DNA of 6,955 nt from Muribaculum sp. (GTDB lineage Bacteria > Bacillota > Clostridia > Lachnospirales > Lachnospiraceae): the NCBI GenBank assembly GCA_023663505.1, contig JAMPHH010000092.1, forward strand, positions 1-6,955, given 5' to 3'. The notes under the pieces were generated by a model. The model was not told where the DNA came from, did not search any database, and was given only the letters and a program-made list of their open reading frames with translations. The first letter of the stretch is position 1. Each line of letters starts with the position of its first letter. Both the position numbers and the translations under genes were made by a program. Shown piece after piece: positions 1 to 4,647 of the stretch.

Positions 1-527
1 TGTATGGCAAGGAGGACACCATGATCACGATTCAATGGGACGCCCTGATTGCGGAGCAGTTTGACATGTATTATATTGATCAAAACGGCGATAAGCAGCG
101 TCCCTATATCATACACAGAACCTCCATGGGGTGCTATGAGAGAACCTTGGCATGGCTGACTGAGAAATATGAGGGTAAATTCCCCACATGGCTGTGTCCC
201 GAGCAGGTGAGGATTCTGCCCATCTCTGAGAAATTTGCCGATTACGCGGCGCAGGTGGAGAAGGAGCTCAAGAAGAACGGGATTCTTGTGACCACGGACG
301 GTCGATCTGAGAAGATTGGCTTTAAGATCAGGGAGGCGAGAATCGCTAAGGTGCCTTATATGCTGATTGTGGGACAAAAGGAGGCGGAGGAGGAGAAGGT
401 CTCCGTGAGAAGCCGCTTTGCGGGGGACGAGGGAAGCAAGACCCTGCAGGAGTTTATCGACCAGATCTGCAAAGAAATACGCACCAAGCAAATCCGCCCG
501 ATAGAGGTTACGGAGGAGACAAAGTAA
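1..527 (+). CDS. thrS: Threonyl-tRNA synthetase, C-terminal part (5' end outside window)
   Basis: This is the end of a class II synthetase that charges tRNA-Thr in the cytoplasm. The frame is already open at base 3 and reads through the ATG at 21 (Tyr-Gly-Lys-Glu-Asp-Thr-Met), so that ATG is internal although a GGAGG lies just before it. Counting from base 3, about 174 residues are visible of a usual 580-640. The end of the catalytic domain is present: the IHR segment, whose His38 matches the third zinc ligand of ThrS, and class II motif 3 (MGCYER, Arg47). From about residue 60 (FPTWLCPEQVRILPIS) the anticodon-binding domain follows, with the typical KIREARIAKVPYMLIVG core and VSVRSR strand. 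The family assignment is secure. The start, zinc ligands 1-2, editing domain and any T-box leader are outside the window. No convincing terminator follows, so read-through into the DUF1540 gene is possible. Confidence 0.95.
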   Translation, partial: YGKEDTMITIQWDALIAEQFDMYYIDQNGDKQRPYIIHRTSMGCYERTLAWLTEKYEGKFPTWLCPEQVRILPISEKFADYAAQVEKELKKNGILVTTDGRSEKIGFKIREARIAKVPYMLIVGQKEAEEEKVSVRSRFAGDEGSKTLQEFIDQICKEIRTKQIRPIEVTEETK

Positions 528-672
528 TCGGAAGTCAATAGCTTTGCCGTAAGCAATAGGGCATGGCGCTTGATGCGCTGCCGGAGGCGGGATAATGACT
601 TCTCTCGGGAATAAAATAATCCGTATACGGGTAAACTGAATTTTGCGCGGACTGCGCGGAAGGAGGTTTACC

Positions 673-993
673 ATGGCGGATTTAAAATGTGGCGTAGAGA
701 ATTGTGCTTACAACAAGGAATGTCTTTGCAGCAAGGGTGACATCATGGTGGGCGGCAAGCATGCCTGTGATTGTGGTGATACTTGCTGTGAGAGCTTTGC
801 CGAGCGCAGGGAGGGGCGTGACGCATTCACAAGCTCCCTCGATCACCCTAGCAGAACCATCAGCATTGACTGCGAGGCGGTGAATTGTGTTCACAACAGC
901 AATTACAAATGTGTCGCGGATCATGTGGATATCAGCGGACGCGGGGCATGTAATTGCGGAGATACCAATTGTGCGACCTTCGCGGAGCGCTAG
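673..993 (+). CDS. Cysteine-rich protein with two DUF1540 domains
   Basis: This is a 106-residue protein of unknown function made of two copies of the DUF1540 module, a short putative metal-binding repeat common in Firmicutes. Copy 1 is at about residues 5-45 and copy 2 at about 65-106. Both show the pattern Cys-x4-Cys-x-(Tyr/His)-Asn-x-x-x-x-Cys, a hydrophobic strand, Gly-x-x-Ala-Cys-x-Cys-Gly-Asp-Thr-x-Cys and a closing Phe-Ala-Glu-Arg. It has 14 Cys in 106 residues: 6, 11, 17, 19, 32, 34, 38, 39 in copy 1 and 67, 72, 80, 93, 95, 100 in copy 2. There is no signal peptide or membrane segment. The start is ATG 673, set by AGGAGG at 661-666; an in-frame TTG at 643 has no such site. A hairpin follows at 1001-1024. 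The metal-binding role is inferred from the cysteine spacing and is not shown. Confidence 0.85.
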   Translation: MADLKCGVENCAYNKECLCSKGDIMVGGKHACDCGDTCCESFAERREGRDAFTSSLDHPSRTISIDCEAVNCVHNSNYKCVADHVDISGRGACNCGDTNCATFAER

Positions 994-1000
994 GCTTTGG

Positions 1001-1026
1001 AAGCGGATGAGACCTCGTCCGCTTTA
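1001..1026 (+). terminator. Probable terminator after the DUF1540 gene
   Basis: AAGCGGATGA (1001-1010) pairs with TCGTCCGCTT (1015-1024) as a 10-bp stem with one G-U pair and a GACC loop. Only three T follow (1023-1025), so the U-tract is weak. It sits 8 bases after the DUF1540 stop codon and before the infC promoter, where a terminator would be expected. Confidence 0.5.
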
Positions 1027-1034
1027 CATACGAT

Positions 1035-1060
1035 ATTTACGCCAAAAATTTACGCCAAAA
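1035..1060. repeat. Tandem 13-bp repeat upstream of the infC promoter
   Basis: ATTTACGCCAAAA occurs twice with no gap (1035-1047 and 1048-1060), and ends 13 bases before the -35 box. The copies are identical. The A/T-rich ends could act as an UP element, or the pair could be an operator. Function is unknown. Confidence 0.8.
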
Positions 1061-1073
1061 ATAAAATTTGTTG

Positions 1074-1102
1074 TTGACAAATTATGTGGCAGGTGCTATA
1101 TT
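1074..1102 (+). promoter_or_regulatory. Promoter of the infC-rpmI-rplT operon
   Basis: The -35 box TTGACA (1074-1079) is a perfect consensus. The -10 box TATATT (1097-1102) follows after 17 bases. Transcription should begin near 1109, giving a leader of about 310 nt before infC. Confidence 0.88.
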
Positions 1103-1108
1103 TAGACA

Positions 1109-1391
1109 GTGCGAAGGGTGTGACAGCCCGCAACACGGCAAAACAAGTAGAGTATCCACTCTCACCTTACGGCGATAGGGCTTGTAAGCGTTCAGATTTG
1201 ACATATGTATCCCTGCGGTTTATTTCCGCGAGCAATGAGCCAATCGACCGTGCTTGCACGGACATAAAACCAATGAAATTGGTTTGGCGAATGCCGCGAG
1301 GGTCAATAGTCCGTTGCTTGCGACGGGGTTATTGACTTGATTGCGGGAGAGTGTGTGTAATTTGAGTGGATAGCTATGCTGTCCACTTTTT
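1109..1391 (+). ncRNA. Structured operon leader, probable L20 leader attenuator
   Basis: This fills the gene-free stretch between the DUF1540 gene and infC. Hairpins visible: CTTAC (1166-1170) with GTAAG (1184-1188); CCGTG-CTTG-CACGG around 1244-1261; AAACCAAT (1267-1274) with ATTGGTTT (1278-1285), loop GAA; and a long one from GTCAATA (1302-1308) to TATTGAC (1330-1336) enclosing CCGTTG-CTTG-CGACGG (1311-1326). The leader ends in an intrinsic terminator (1365-1391). TATCCACTC (1153-1161) is perfectly complementary to GAGTGGATA (1364-1372), the 5' arm of that terminator, so a 9-bp antiterminator can replace it. In Bacillus subtilis and relatives, L20 binds the infC leader and promotes premature termination. 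Assignment to that leader class comes from position and architecture; no covariance model was run. Confidence 0.8.
1365..1391 (+). terminator. Leader attenuator terminator upstream of infC
   Basis: AGTGGATAGC (1365-1374) pairs with GCTGTCCACT (1378-1387) as a 10-bp stem with one G-U pair and loop TAT, followed by TTTTT (1387-1391). It lies inside the transcript before infC, so it acts as a conditional rather than final terminator. Its 5' arm is the target of the antiterminator segment at 1153-1161. Confidence 0.88.
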
Positions 1392-1419
1392 GAATTTCTT
1401 ATGACGGAGGTATACAACC

Positions 1420-1926
1420 ATTAGCGATTTAATGATTAACGAACAAATTCGTGACAAAGAGGTCCGTGTAATCGGGGAGAATGGTGAACAGCTTGGCATT
1501 ATGTCTGCGAAGGACGCCCTCAAGCTTGCGGAGGAGGCGGAGCTCGATCTGGTGAAGATTGCGCCCACGGCACAGCCTCCCGTGTGCAGGATCGTGGACT
1601 ATGGAAAGTTCAAATATGAACAGCTTCGCAAGGAGAAGGAGGCCAAGAAAAAGCAGAAAACGATCGAGATCAAGGAGATTCGGCTTTCTCCCAATATTGA
1701 TACCAACGATCTGAATACCAAAATGAATGCTGCAAGGAAGTTCTTGACCAAGGGCGACCGCGTGAAGGTTACTTTGCGCTTCAGGGGACGCGAGATGGCT
1801 CATATGAACAACAGCAGACATATTTTGGACGATATCGCCGAGAATCTGGCGGATATCGCCGTGGTGGAGAAGGCTCCCAAGGTGGAGGGCAGGAGTATGA
1901 CCATGTTCCTCGCCCAGAAGAAATAG
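1420..1926 (+). CDS. infC: Translation initiation factor IF-3, AUU start codon
   Basis: IF-3 binds the 30S subunit, keeps it apart from 50S and checks the start codon/initiator tRNA pairing. The N-terminal domain spans about residues 6-68 (INEQIR, GEQLGIMSAKDAL, then RIVDYGKFKYE at 57-67). A lysine-rich linker lies at about 70-82, and the C-terminal domain runs from about 83 (IKEIRLSPNID, DRVKVTLRFRGREM) to 168. Length is normal. The start is taken as ATT 1420: GGAGG (1406-1410) is 9 bases upstream, an in-frame TGA lies at 1402-1404, and no ATG, GTG or TTG lies between that stop and ATG 1432. ATG 1432 would be 21 bases from the ribosome binding site. AUU is the known infC start in E. coli and Geobacillus stearothermophilus and lets IF-3 repress its own synthesis. 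It is the first gene of the operon, behind the attenuator. Confidence 0.95.
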   Translation: MSDLMINEQIRDKEVRVIGENGEQLGIMSAKDALKLAEEAELDLVKIAPTAQPPVCRIVDYGKFKYEQLRKEKEAKKKQKTIEIKEIRLSPNIDTNDLNTKMNAARKFLTKGDRVKVTLRFRGREMAHMNNSRHILDDIAENLADIAVVEKAPKVEGRSMTMFLAQKK

Positions 1927-1937
1927 GACGATTAGAG

Positions 1938-2037
1938 GATGCAGGCGCCGGGATAGCTCGCGGAGCGTGGGGCTTCGGAAGGGAGATATCCTGTGTGCAT
2001 CAAATACTGCGCGATATGCTTCGGCTGTCTGCGCATC
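1938..2037 (+). promoter_or_regulatory. Structured infC-rpmI spacer RNA
   Basis: The spacer folds readily on paper. GATGCA (1938-1943) pairs with TGCATC (1996-2001). Inside it GGATAGCTC (1951-1959) pairs with GAGATATCC (1983-1991) as 8 pairs around one G-A mismatch. TGCGC (2008-2012) pairs with GCGCA (2031-2035). GATGC (1938-1942) could also pair with GCATC (2033-2037), which would be an alternative fold. No promoter-like pair or U-tract is seen. It may tune rpmI translation or bind L20, which is inference. Confidence 0.45.
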
Positions 2038-2061
2038 AACGAATATTAGGAGGAAATAGTT

Positions 2062-2259
2062 ATGCCCAAAATGAAGACAAGCAGAGCTGCTGCTAAGCGT
2101 TTTAAAGCAACCGGAACCGGTAAATTAAAGAGAGCAAAGGCTTATAAGAGCCATATTTTGACCAAAAAGAGCACCAAGAGAAAGCGTAATCTGAGAAAGC
2201 CCGCTATCACAGATGCAACCAATGTTAAGAATATGAAGAAGATTTTACCCTATTTATAA
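2062..2259 (+). CDS. rpmI: 50S ribosomal protein L35
   Basis: L35 is a small basic protein of the large ribosomal subunit. The 65-residue length is standard. The family signature is near the N-terminus: KMKTSRAAAKRFKATGTGK followed by KRAKAYKSH, with a basic KKSTKRKRNLRK stretch at about 35-46 and the common ILPYL end. The start is ATG 2062, with AGGAGG at 2048-2053 and 8 bases of spacing. It lies between infC and rplT, the order seen across most bacteria, and 24 bases separate it from rplT. In E. coli, L20 represses this gene's translation and rplT is coupled to it. Here control is more likely at the leader, with a possible contribution from the structured spacer just upstream. Confidence 0.97.
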   Translation: MPKMKTSRAAAKRFKATGTGKLKRAKAYKSHILTKKSTKRKRNLRKPAITDATNVKNMKKILPYL

Positions 2260-2283
2260 GTCGGGCAAGGAGGAGAATGAGAC

Positions 2284-2640
2284 ATGGCAAGAATAAAAGG
2301 TGGCTTAAATGCCAAGAAGAAACATAATCGAGTATTGAAGCTTGCGAAGGGCTACAGAGGCGCAAGGAGCAAGCAGTACAGAGTAGCTAAGCAGTCTGTT
2401 ATGAGAGCGCTTGCAAGCTCCTATGCAGGCAGAAAAGAGAGAAAGCGTCAGTTCAGACAGCTTTGGATTGCGCGTATCAATGCGGCTGCAAGGTTGAACG
2501 GTCTCTCATACAGCAGATTCATGTATGGATTGAAGCAGGCGGGGATCGATATGAACCGCAAGATGTTGGCTGAGATGGCGGTAAATGATGCTGAGGGCTT
2601 CAAGACTCTGGCGGAATTGGCTAAGAAGAGCCTTGCGTAA
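2284..2640 (+). CDS. rplT: 50S ribosomal protein L20
   Basis: L20 binds 23S rRNA, is needed early in 50S assembly, and is the feedback regulator of this operon. The protein has 118 residues, normal for the family. The basic, helical N-terminal arm is at about residues 1-60 (ARIKGGLNAKKKHNRVLKLAKGYRGARSK, then RKERKRQFRQLWIARINAAAR), and the globular C-terminal part follows (LSYSRFMYGLKQAGIDMNRKMLAEMA). In characterised L20 proteins the C-terminal domain alone is enough for leader RNA recognition. The start is ATG 2284 with AAGGAGG at 2267-2273. The gene ends the operon; a 15-bp hairpin begins 31 bases after its stop. Confidence 0.97.
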   Translation: MARIKGGLNAKKKHNRVLKLAKGYRGARSKQYRVAKQSVMRALASSYAGRKERKRQFRQLWIARINAAARLNGLSYSRFMYGLKQAGIDMNRKMLAEMAVNDAEGFKTLAELAKKSLA

Positions 2641-2670
2641 AGCATATCGAGCAAAAGGTCGAGGAAAATC

Positions 2671-2714
2671 AGAATTGGGGTGTCCCGTGTGGACGCCCCG
2701 ATTCTTGAAATTTT
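2671..2714 (+). terminator. Hairpin terminator of the infC operon
   Basis: Bases 2671-2685 pair with 2691-2705 as an uninterrupted 15-bp stem (two G-U pairs) around the loop CGTGT. The 3' side has only TT, then GAAA and TTTT (2711-2714), so the U-tract is imperfect. The stem is strong and correctly placed after rplT. Confidence 0.72.
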
Positions 2715-2753
2715 CAAACAATTTAAATATTTCATTAAATTTTGATTTTCCAC

Positions 2754-2782
2754 TGGAAATACTCACAGAGATGTAGTATAAT
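2754..2782 (+). promoter_or_regulatory. Promoter of tRNA-Gly
   Basis: The -10 box TATAAT (2777-2782) is a perfect consensus. The best -35 candidate is TGGAAA (2754-2759; 4 of 6 match) at a 17-base spacing. The predicted start near 2789 lies just before the tRNA at 2792. Confidence 0.7.
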
Positions 2783-2791
2783 ATTTTACAT

Positions 2792-2862
<71 letters not shown>

Positions 2863-2869
2863 TTTTTTG

Positions 2870-2903
2870 TTACTTATAGAAAGTAGTTGCTTATAGAAAG
2901 TAG
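2870..2903. repeat. Tandem 17-bp repeat overlapping a ribosome binding site
   Basis: TTACTTATAGAAAGTAG (2870-2886) is followed directly by TTGCTTATAGAAAGTAG (2887-2903), with one difference in 17. The second copy supplies the ribosome binding site of the small gene at 2912. It looks like a local duplication. Confidence 0.85.
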
Positions 2904-2911
2904 GTGATTAT

Positions 2912-3031
2912 ATGACAGGTAAAGAAATTGTTAATCTTATTCGCAAGCTTAAGGAAAAAGGCTTAAATAGTGATGAAATATTGGCTATCATAGAATATAT
3001 CGAAACGCATGATCCCAAAGAACAAGAATAA
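2912..3031 (+). CDS. Small hypothetical protein, 39 residues
   Basis: This is a short reading frame starting MTGKEIVNLIRKLKEKGLNS and ending in DPKEQE. I do not recognise the family. The protein is charged and predicted helical: a basic helix at about residues 3-16, a Gly-Leu-Asn-Ser turn, then an acidic amphipathic helix at about 20-32. It has no signal peptide or membrane segment and no cysteine. Translation is supported by AGAAAGTAGGTGAT (2895-2908), which matches the complement of the 16S rRNA 3' end (AGAAAGGAGGTGAT) at 13 of 14 positions and ends 3 bases before the ATG. The central AGGTGAT part sets the spacing. It lies 49 bases after tRNA-Gly and could be transcribed by read-through from that promoter. 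It could still be a chance frame. Confidence 0.6.
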   Translation: MTGKEIVNLIRKLKEKGLNSDEILAIIEYIETHDPKEQE

Positions 3032-3154
3032 CATTGTGGGATTCGTCAAGTCAATTTATATGTATATTATAGCGCGGCATTGCTCATAATAACTTTGTAA
3101 TCACACGATAAAGGTAGAGATCAAGGGATATGATGGAGCAAGGGGGCGTTTGTT

Positions 3155-4288
3155 ATGGGGAATTTTGACACGGAACATTCTGACAAGACACATTCTGATA
3201 TGAAGCTTTCCTTCCGCTGGTACGGGCCGGAGGACGCGGTGCCCTTGAAATATATCGCACAGATTCCCGGTATGAATGCCATTGTGACGGCGGTGTATGA
3301 TGTTCCGGTGGGCGAGGTATGGCCCAAGGAGTCTATCGCACGCCTGAAGACCAGCGTGGAGGCGGCAGGGCTTGCCTTCGAGGTGATTGAGAGCATTCCT
3401 GTTCACGAGGACATTAAGCTTGGCTTGGATACGAGGGAGCGCTATATCGCCAATTATTGCGAGAATATCAGGCGGGTGGCGGAGGCGGGAGTCAAGTGCG
3501 TCTGCTATAATTTCATGCCGGTGTTTGACTGGACGCGCACGGAGACTGCCCATGTGCTTCCTGACGGTTCCACCACGCTTGCCTATTACGAGGAGCAGGC
3601 GAAGGCGGTGAACCCGTTGGACAGCGACAGCGACCTGACACTTCCCGGCTGGGACGCCAGCTATTCCCGCGAGGAGCTAAAACAGATCGTGGAGCAGTAT
3701 CAGAGTATGAGCGAGGAAACGCTCTGGGACAATCTGAGATATTTTCTGGAGAGAATCATTCCCGTGGCAGTGGAATATAATGTGAATATGGCGATTCATG
3801 AAGACGATCCATGTTGGAGTATCTTCGGGCTGCCACGCATCATCACTGACGAGGAGAAGCTCGACCGTTTCCTAAAGCTTGTGGATGTGCCGAATAATGG
3901 TATTACACTTTGCACGGGCTCCTTGGGGTGCTCCGGCAAAAATGATGTGGTGAAGATGGCGGGAAAATATGCTGCTATGGGGCGGATTCATTTTGCCCAT
4001 ATGAGAAACGTGGCTTTGCTACCCAACGGCTTTGAGGAGCGCGCGCACCTGTCCGCCTGCGGCAGCCTTGATATGTACGCGATCATGCGGGCGCTGTATG
4101 ACAACGGCTTCAATGGCTATATCAGACCTGACCACGGGCGCATGATCTGGGGAGAGAGCGGCAGGCCGGGATACGGGCTCTACGACCGCGCTCTGGGGGC
4201 CGCTTATCTGAACGGTTTGTGGGAGGCTGTGTCGAAGCAGGGACAAATGACCAAGCTGCCTGATAATTTTTTCAAAATTTACACTTAA
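3155..4288 (+). CDS. uxuA: Mannonate dehydratase
   Basis: UxuA removes water from D-mannonate to give 2-keto-3-deoxy-D-gluconate in glucuronate (hexuronate) breakdown. It is a metal-dependent TIM-barrel enzyme of 377 residues, within the usual range. Family segments: MKLSFRWYGPEDAVPL (16-31), QIPGM, CVCYNFMPVFDWTRT (115-129), IHEDDPCWSIFGLPRI (214-229), LCTGSLG, HFAHMRN and RPDHGRMIWGE (324-334). By comparison with known structures the metal ligands should be His215, Cys253, His279 or His282, and Asp326. The start is ATG 3155, with AAGGGGG at 3140-3146. Met16 (3200) is where many homologues begin but has no ribosome binding site, so the first 15 polar residues are probably an extension. No other hexuronate gene, clear promoter or CRE operator is seen nearby. 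The gene lies alone between two tRNA genes. Confidence 0.95.
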   Translation: MGNFDTEHSDKTHSDMKLSFRWYGPEDAVPLKYIAQIPGMNAIVTAVYDVPVGEVWPKESIARLKTSVEAAGLAFEVIESIPVHEDIKLGLDTRERYIANYCENIRRVAEAGVKCVCYNFMPVFDWTRTETAHVLPDGSTTLAYYEEQAKAVNPLDSDSDLTLPGWDASYSREELKQIVEQYQSMSEETLWDNLRYFLERIIPVAVEYNVNMAIHEDDPCWSIFGLPRIITDEEKLDRFLKLVDVPNNGITLCTGSLGCSGKNDVVKMAGKYAAMGRIHFAHMRNVALLPNGFEERAHLSACGSLDMYAIMRALYDNGFNGYIRPDHGRMIWGESGRPGYGLYDRALGAAYLNGLWEAVSKQGQMTKLPDNFFKIYT

Positions 4289-4292
4289 AGTA

Positions 4293-4321
4293 TTGACTTT
4301 TATGAGTGGGATAATTATACT
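4293..4321 (+). promoter_or_regulatory. Promoter of tRNA-Asn
   Basis: TTGACT (4293-4298) and TATACT (4316-4321) are separated by 17 bases; each differs from consensus at one position. The predicted start near 4328 lies about 15 bases before the mature tRNA. Confidence 0.85.
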
Positions 4322-4342
4322 TTATTTGTTGGAAATAAATAG

Positions 4343-4414
4343 TCCTCGATAGCTCAATGGTAGAGCACTCGGCTGTTAACCGAGTTGTTGTAGGTTCGAG
4401 CCCTACTCGGGGAG
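4343..4414 (+). tRNA. tRNA-Asn, anticodon GTT
   Basis: The complete cloverleaf of 72 nt: acceptor TCCTCGA (4343-4349) with TCGGGGA (4407-4413), D arm GCTC/GAGC, anticodon stem CTCGG/CCGAG with loop CTGTTAA (anticodon GTT at 4375-4377), variable loop TTGTT, T arm GTAGG-TTCGAGC-CCTAC. The discriminator is G (4414), as expected for tRNA-Asn. CCA is not encoded. It has its own promoter and terminator. Its 3' end borders the AT-rich accessory block. Confidence 0.97.
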
Positions 4415-4416
4415 TT

Positions 4417-4451
4417 AAAGTCCGTAGACATCAGTGTTTATGGGCTTTTTT
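4417..4451 (+). terminator. Intrinsic terminator of tRNA-Asn
   Basis: AAAGTCCGTAGACA (4417-4430) pairs with TGTTTATGGGCTTT (4435-4448) over 14 positions including three G-U pairs, loop TCAG, with six T at 4446-4451. It begins two bases after the tRNA. Confidence 0.9.
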
Positions 4452-4479
4452 AGTAAGGAAAAGGATCAAAAGAAATTTC

Positions 4480-4508
4480 TTGACATAGTTTTTGATTTTC
4501 AGTATAAA
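4480..4508 (+). promoter_or_regulatory. Promoter of the immunity-like gene
   Basis: The perfect -35 TTGACA (4480-4485) and the -10 TATAAA (4503-4508) are 17 bases apart. Transcription should start near 4515, leaving an untranslated leader of about 130 nt. The 67-base gap between this gene and the nuclease gene has only a weak promoter candidate, so both may be served from here. Confidence 0.82.
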
Positions 4509-4647
4509 TTAATTAGGGGTAAGCGTAGCTAATCGTATGGGAGTTGAACTCCTGTAAAAGCAGTGAATCCTACCATAAGTGGAATTGATTAAGGGGGTGC
4601 GTTTTGGGCAGCCTCAAACTTTGCCTTGAAAAGGATTGGCGGAAAGT
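4509..4647 (+). other. Structured 5' leader RNA of unknown class
   Basis: The leader between the promoter at 4480 and ATG 4648 has nested complementarity: TAATC (4530-4534) with GATTA (4587-4591), TATGG (4536-4540) with CCATA (4573-4577), and the small hairpin GGAG-TTGAA-CTCC (4540-4552). The GTGCG at 4597-4601 resembles a group II intron 5' end, but no domain V or intron protein is present. It does not fit the T-box, purine, ZTP or fluoride riboswitch motifs I can recall. No U-tract terminator is present. It may be a regulatory leader, an element remnant, or chance structure. Confidence 0.35.

Noticed and set aside
643..672. TTG start 10 codons upstream for the DUF1540 gene
   Set aside because: AGGAGG at 661-666 is correctly placed for ATG 673 and would lie inside the longer frame; the added residues are Arg/Gly-rich and do not fit the module.
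1198..1226. Second promoter TTGACA / TATTTC within the leader
   Set aside because: The -35 is perfect with 17-base spacing but the -10 is poor, and it lies within the structured leader; the promoter at 1074 is far better.
1084..1335. Open frame of 83 codons in the infC leader
   Set aside because: It overlaps the promoter and the leader hairpins, has no ribosome binding site and gives a protein of no recognisable kind; the RNA structure explains the sequence.
3042..3070. Promoter for uxuA (TTCGTC / TATTAT)
   Set aside because: The -35 matches consensus at only two positions and no alternative is better, so no uxuA promoter is annotated.
3101..3553. Minus-strand frame of 150 codons opposite uxuA
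   Set aside because: It is a shadow of the GC-rich uxuA frame, with no ribosome binding site and no recognisable domain. The same applies to the minus-strand frames at 1429-1821, 5924-6265 and 6463-6918.
4343..4414. tRNA-Asn as an integration site with a repeated 3' end
   Set aside because: I found no second copy of the last 20 bases of the tRNA in the window and no integrase; the flank beyond 6955 is unseen.
4524..4572. Minus-strand tRNA-like sequence with a TTCAACT loop
   Set aside because: T-arm and acceptor pairing fail when drawn out, so it is not a tRNA gene.
4636..4647. TTG start for the immunity-like gene
   Set aside because: The AAGGA motif abuts this TTG with no spacer; ATG 4648 has workable spacing.
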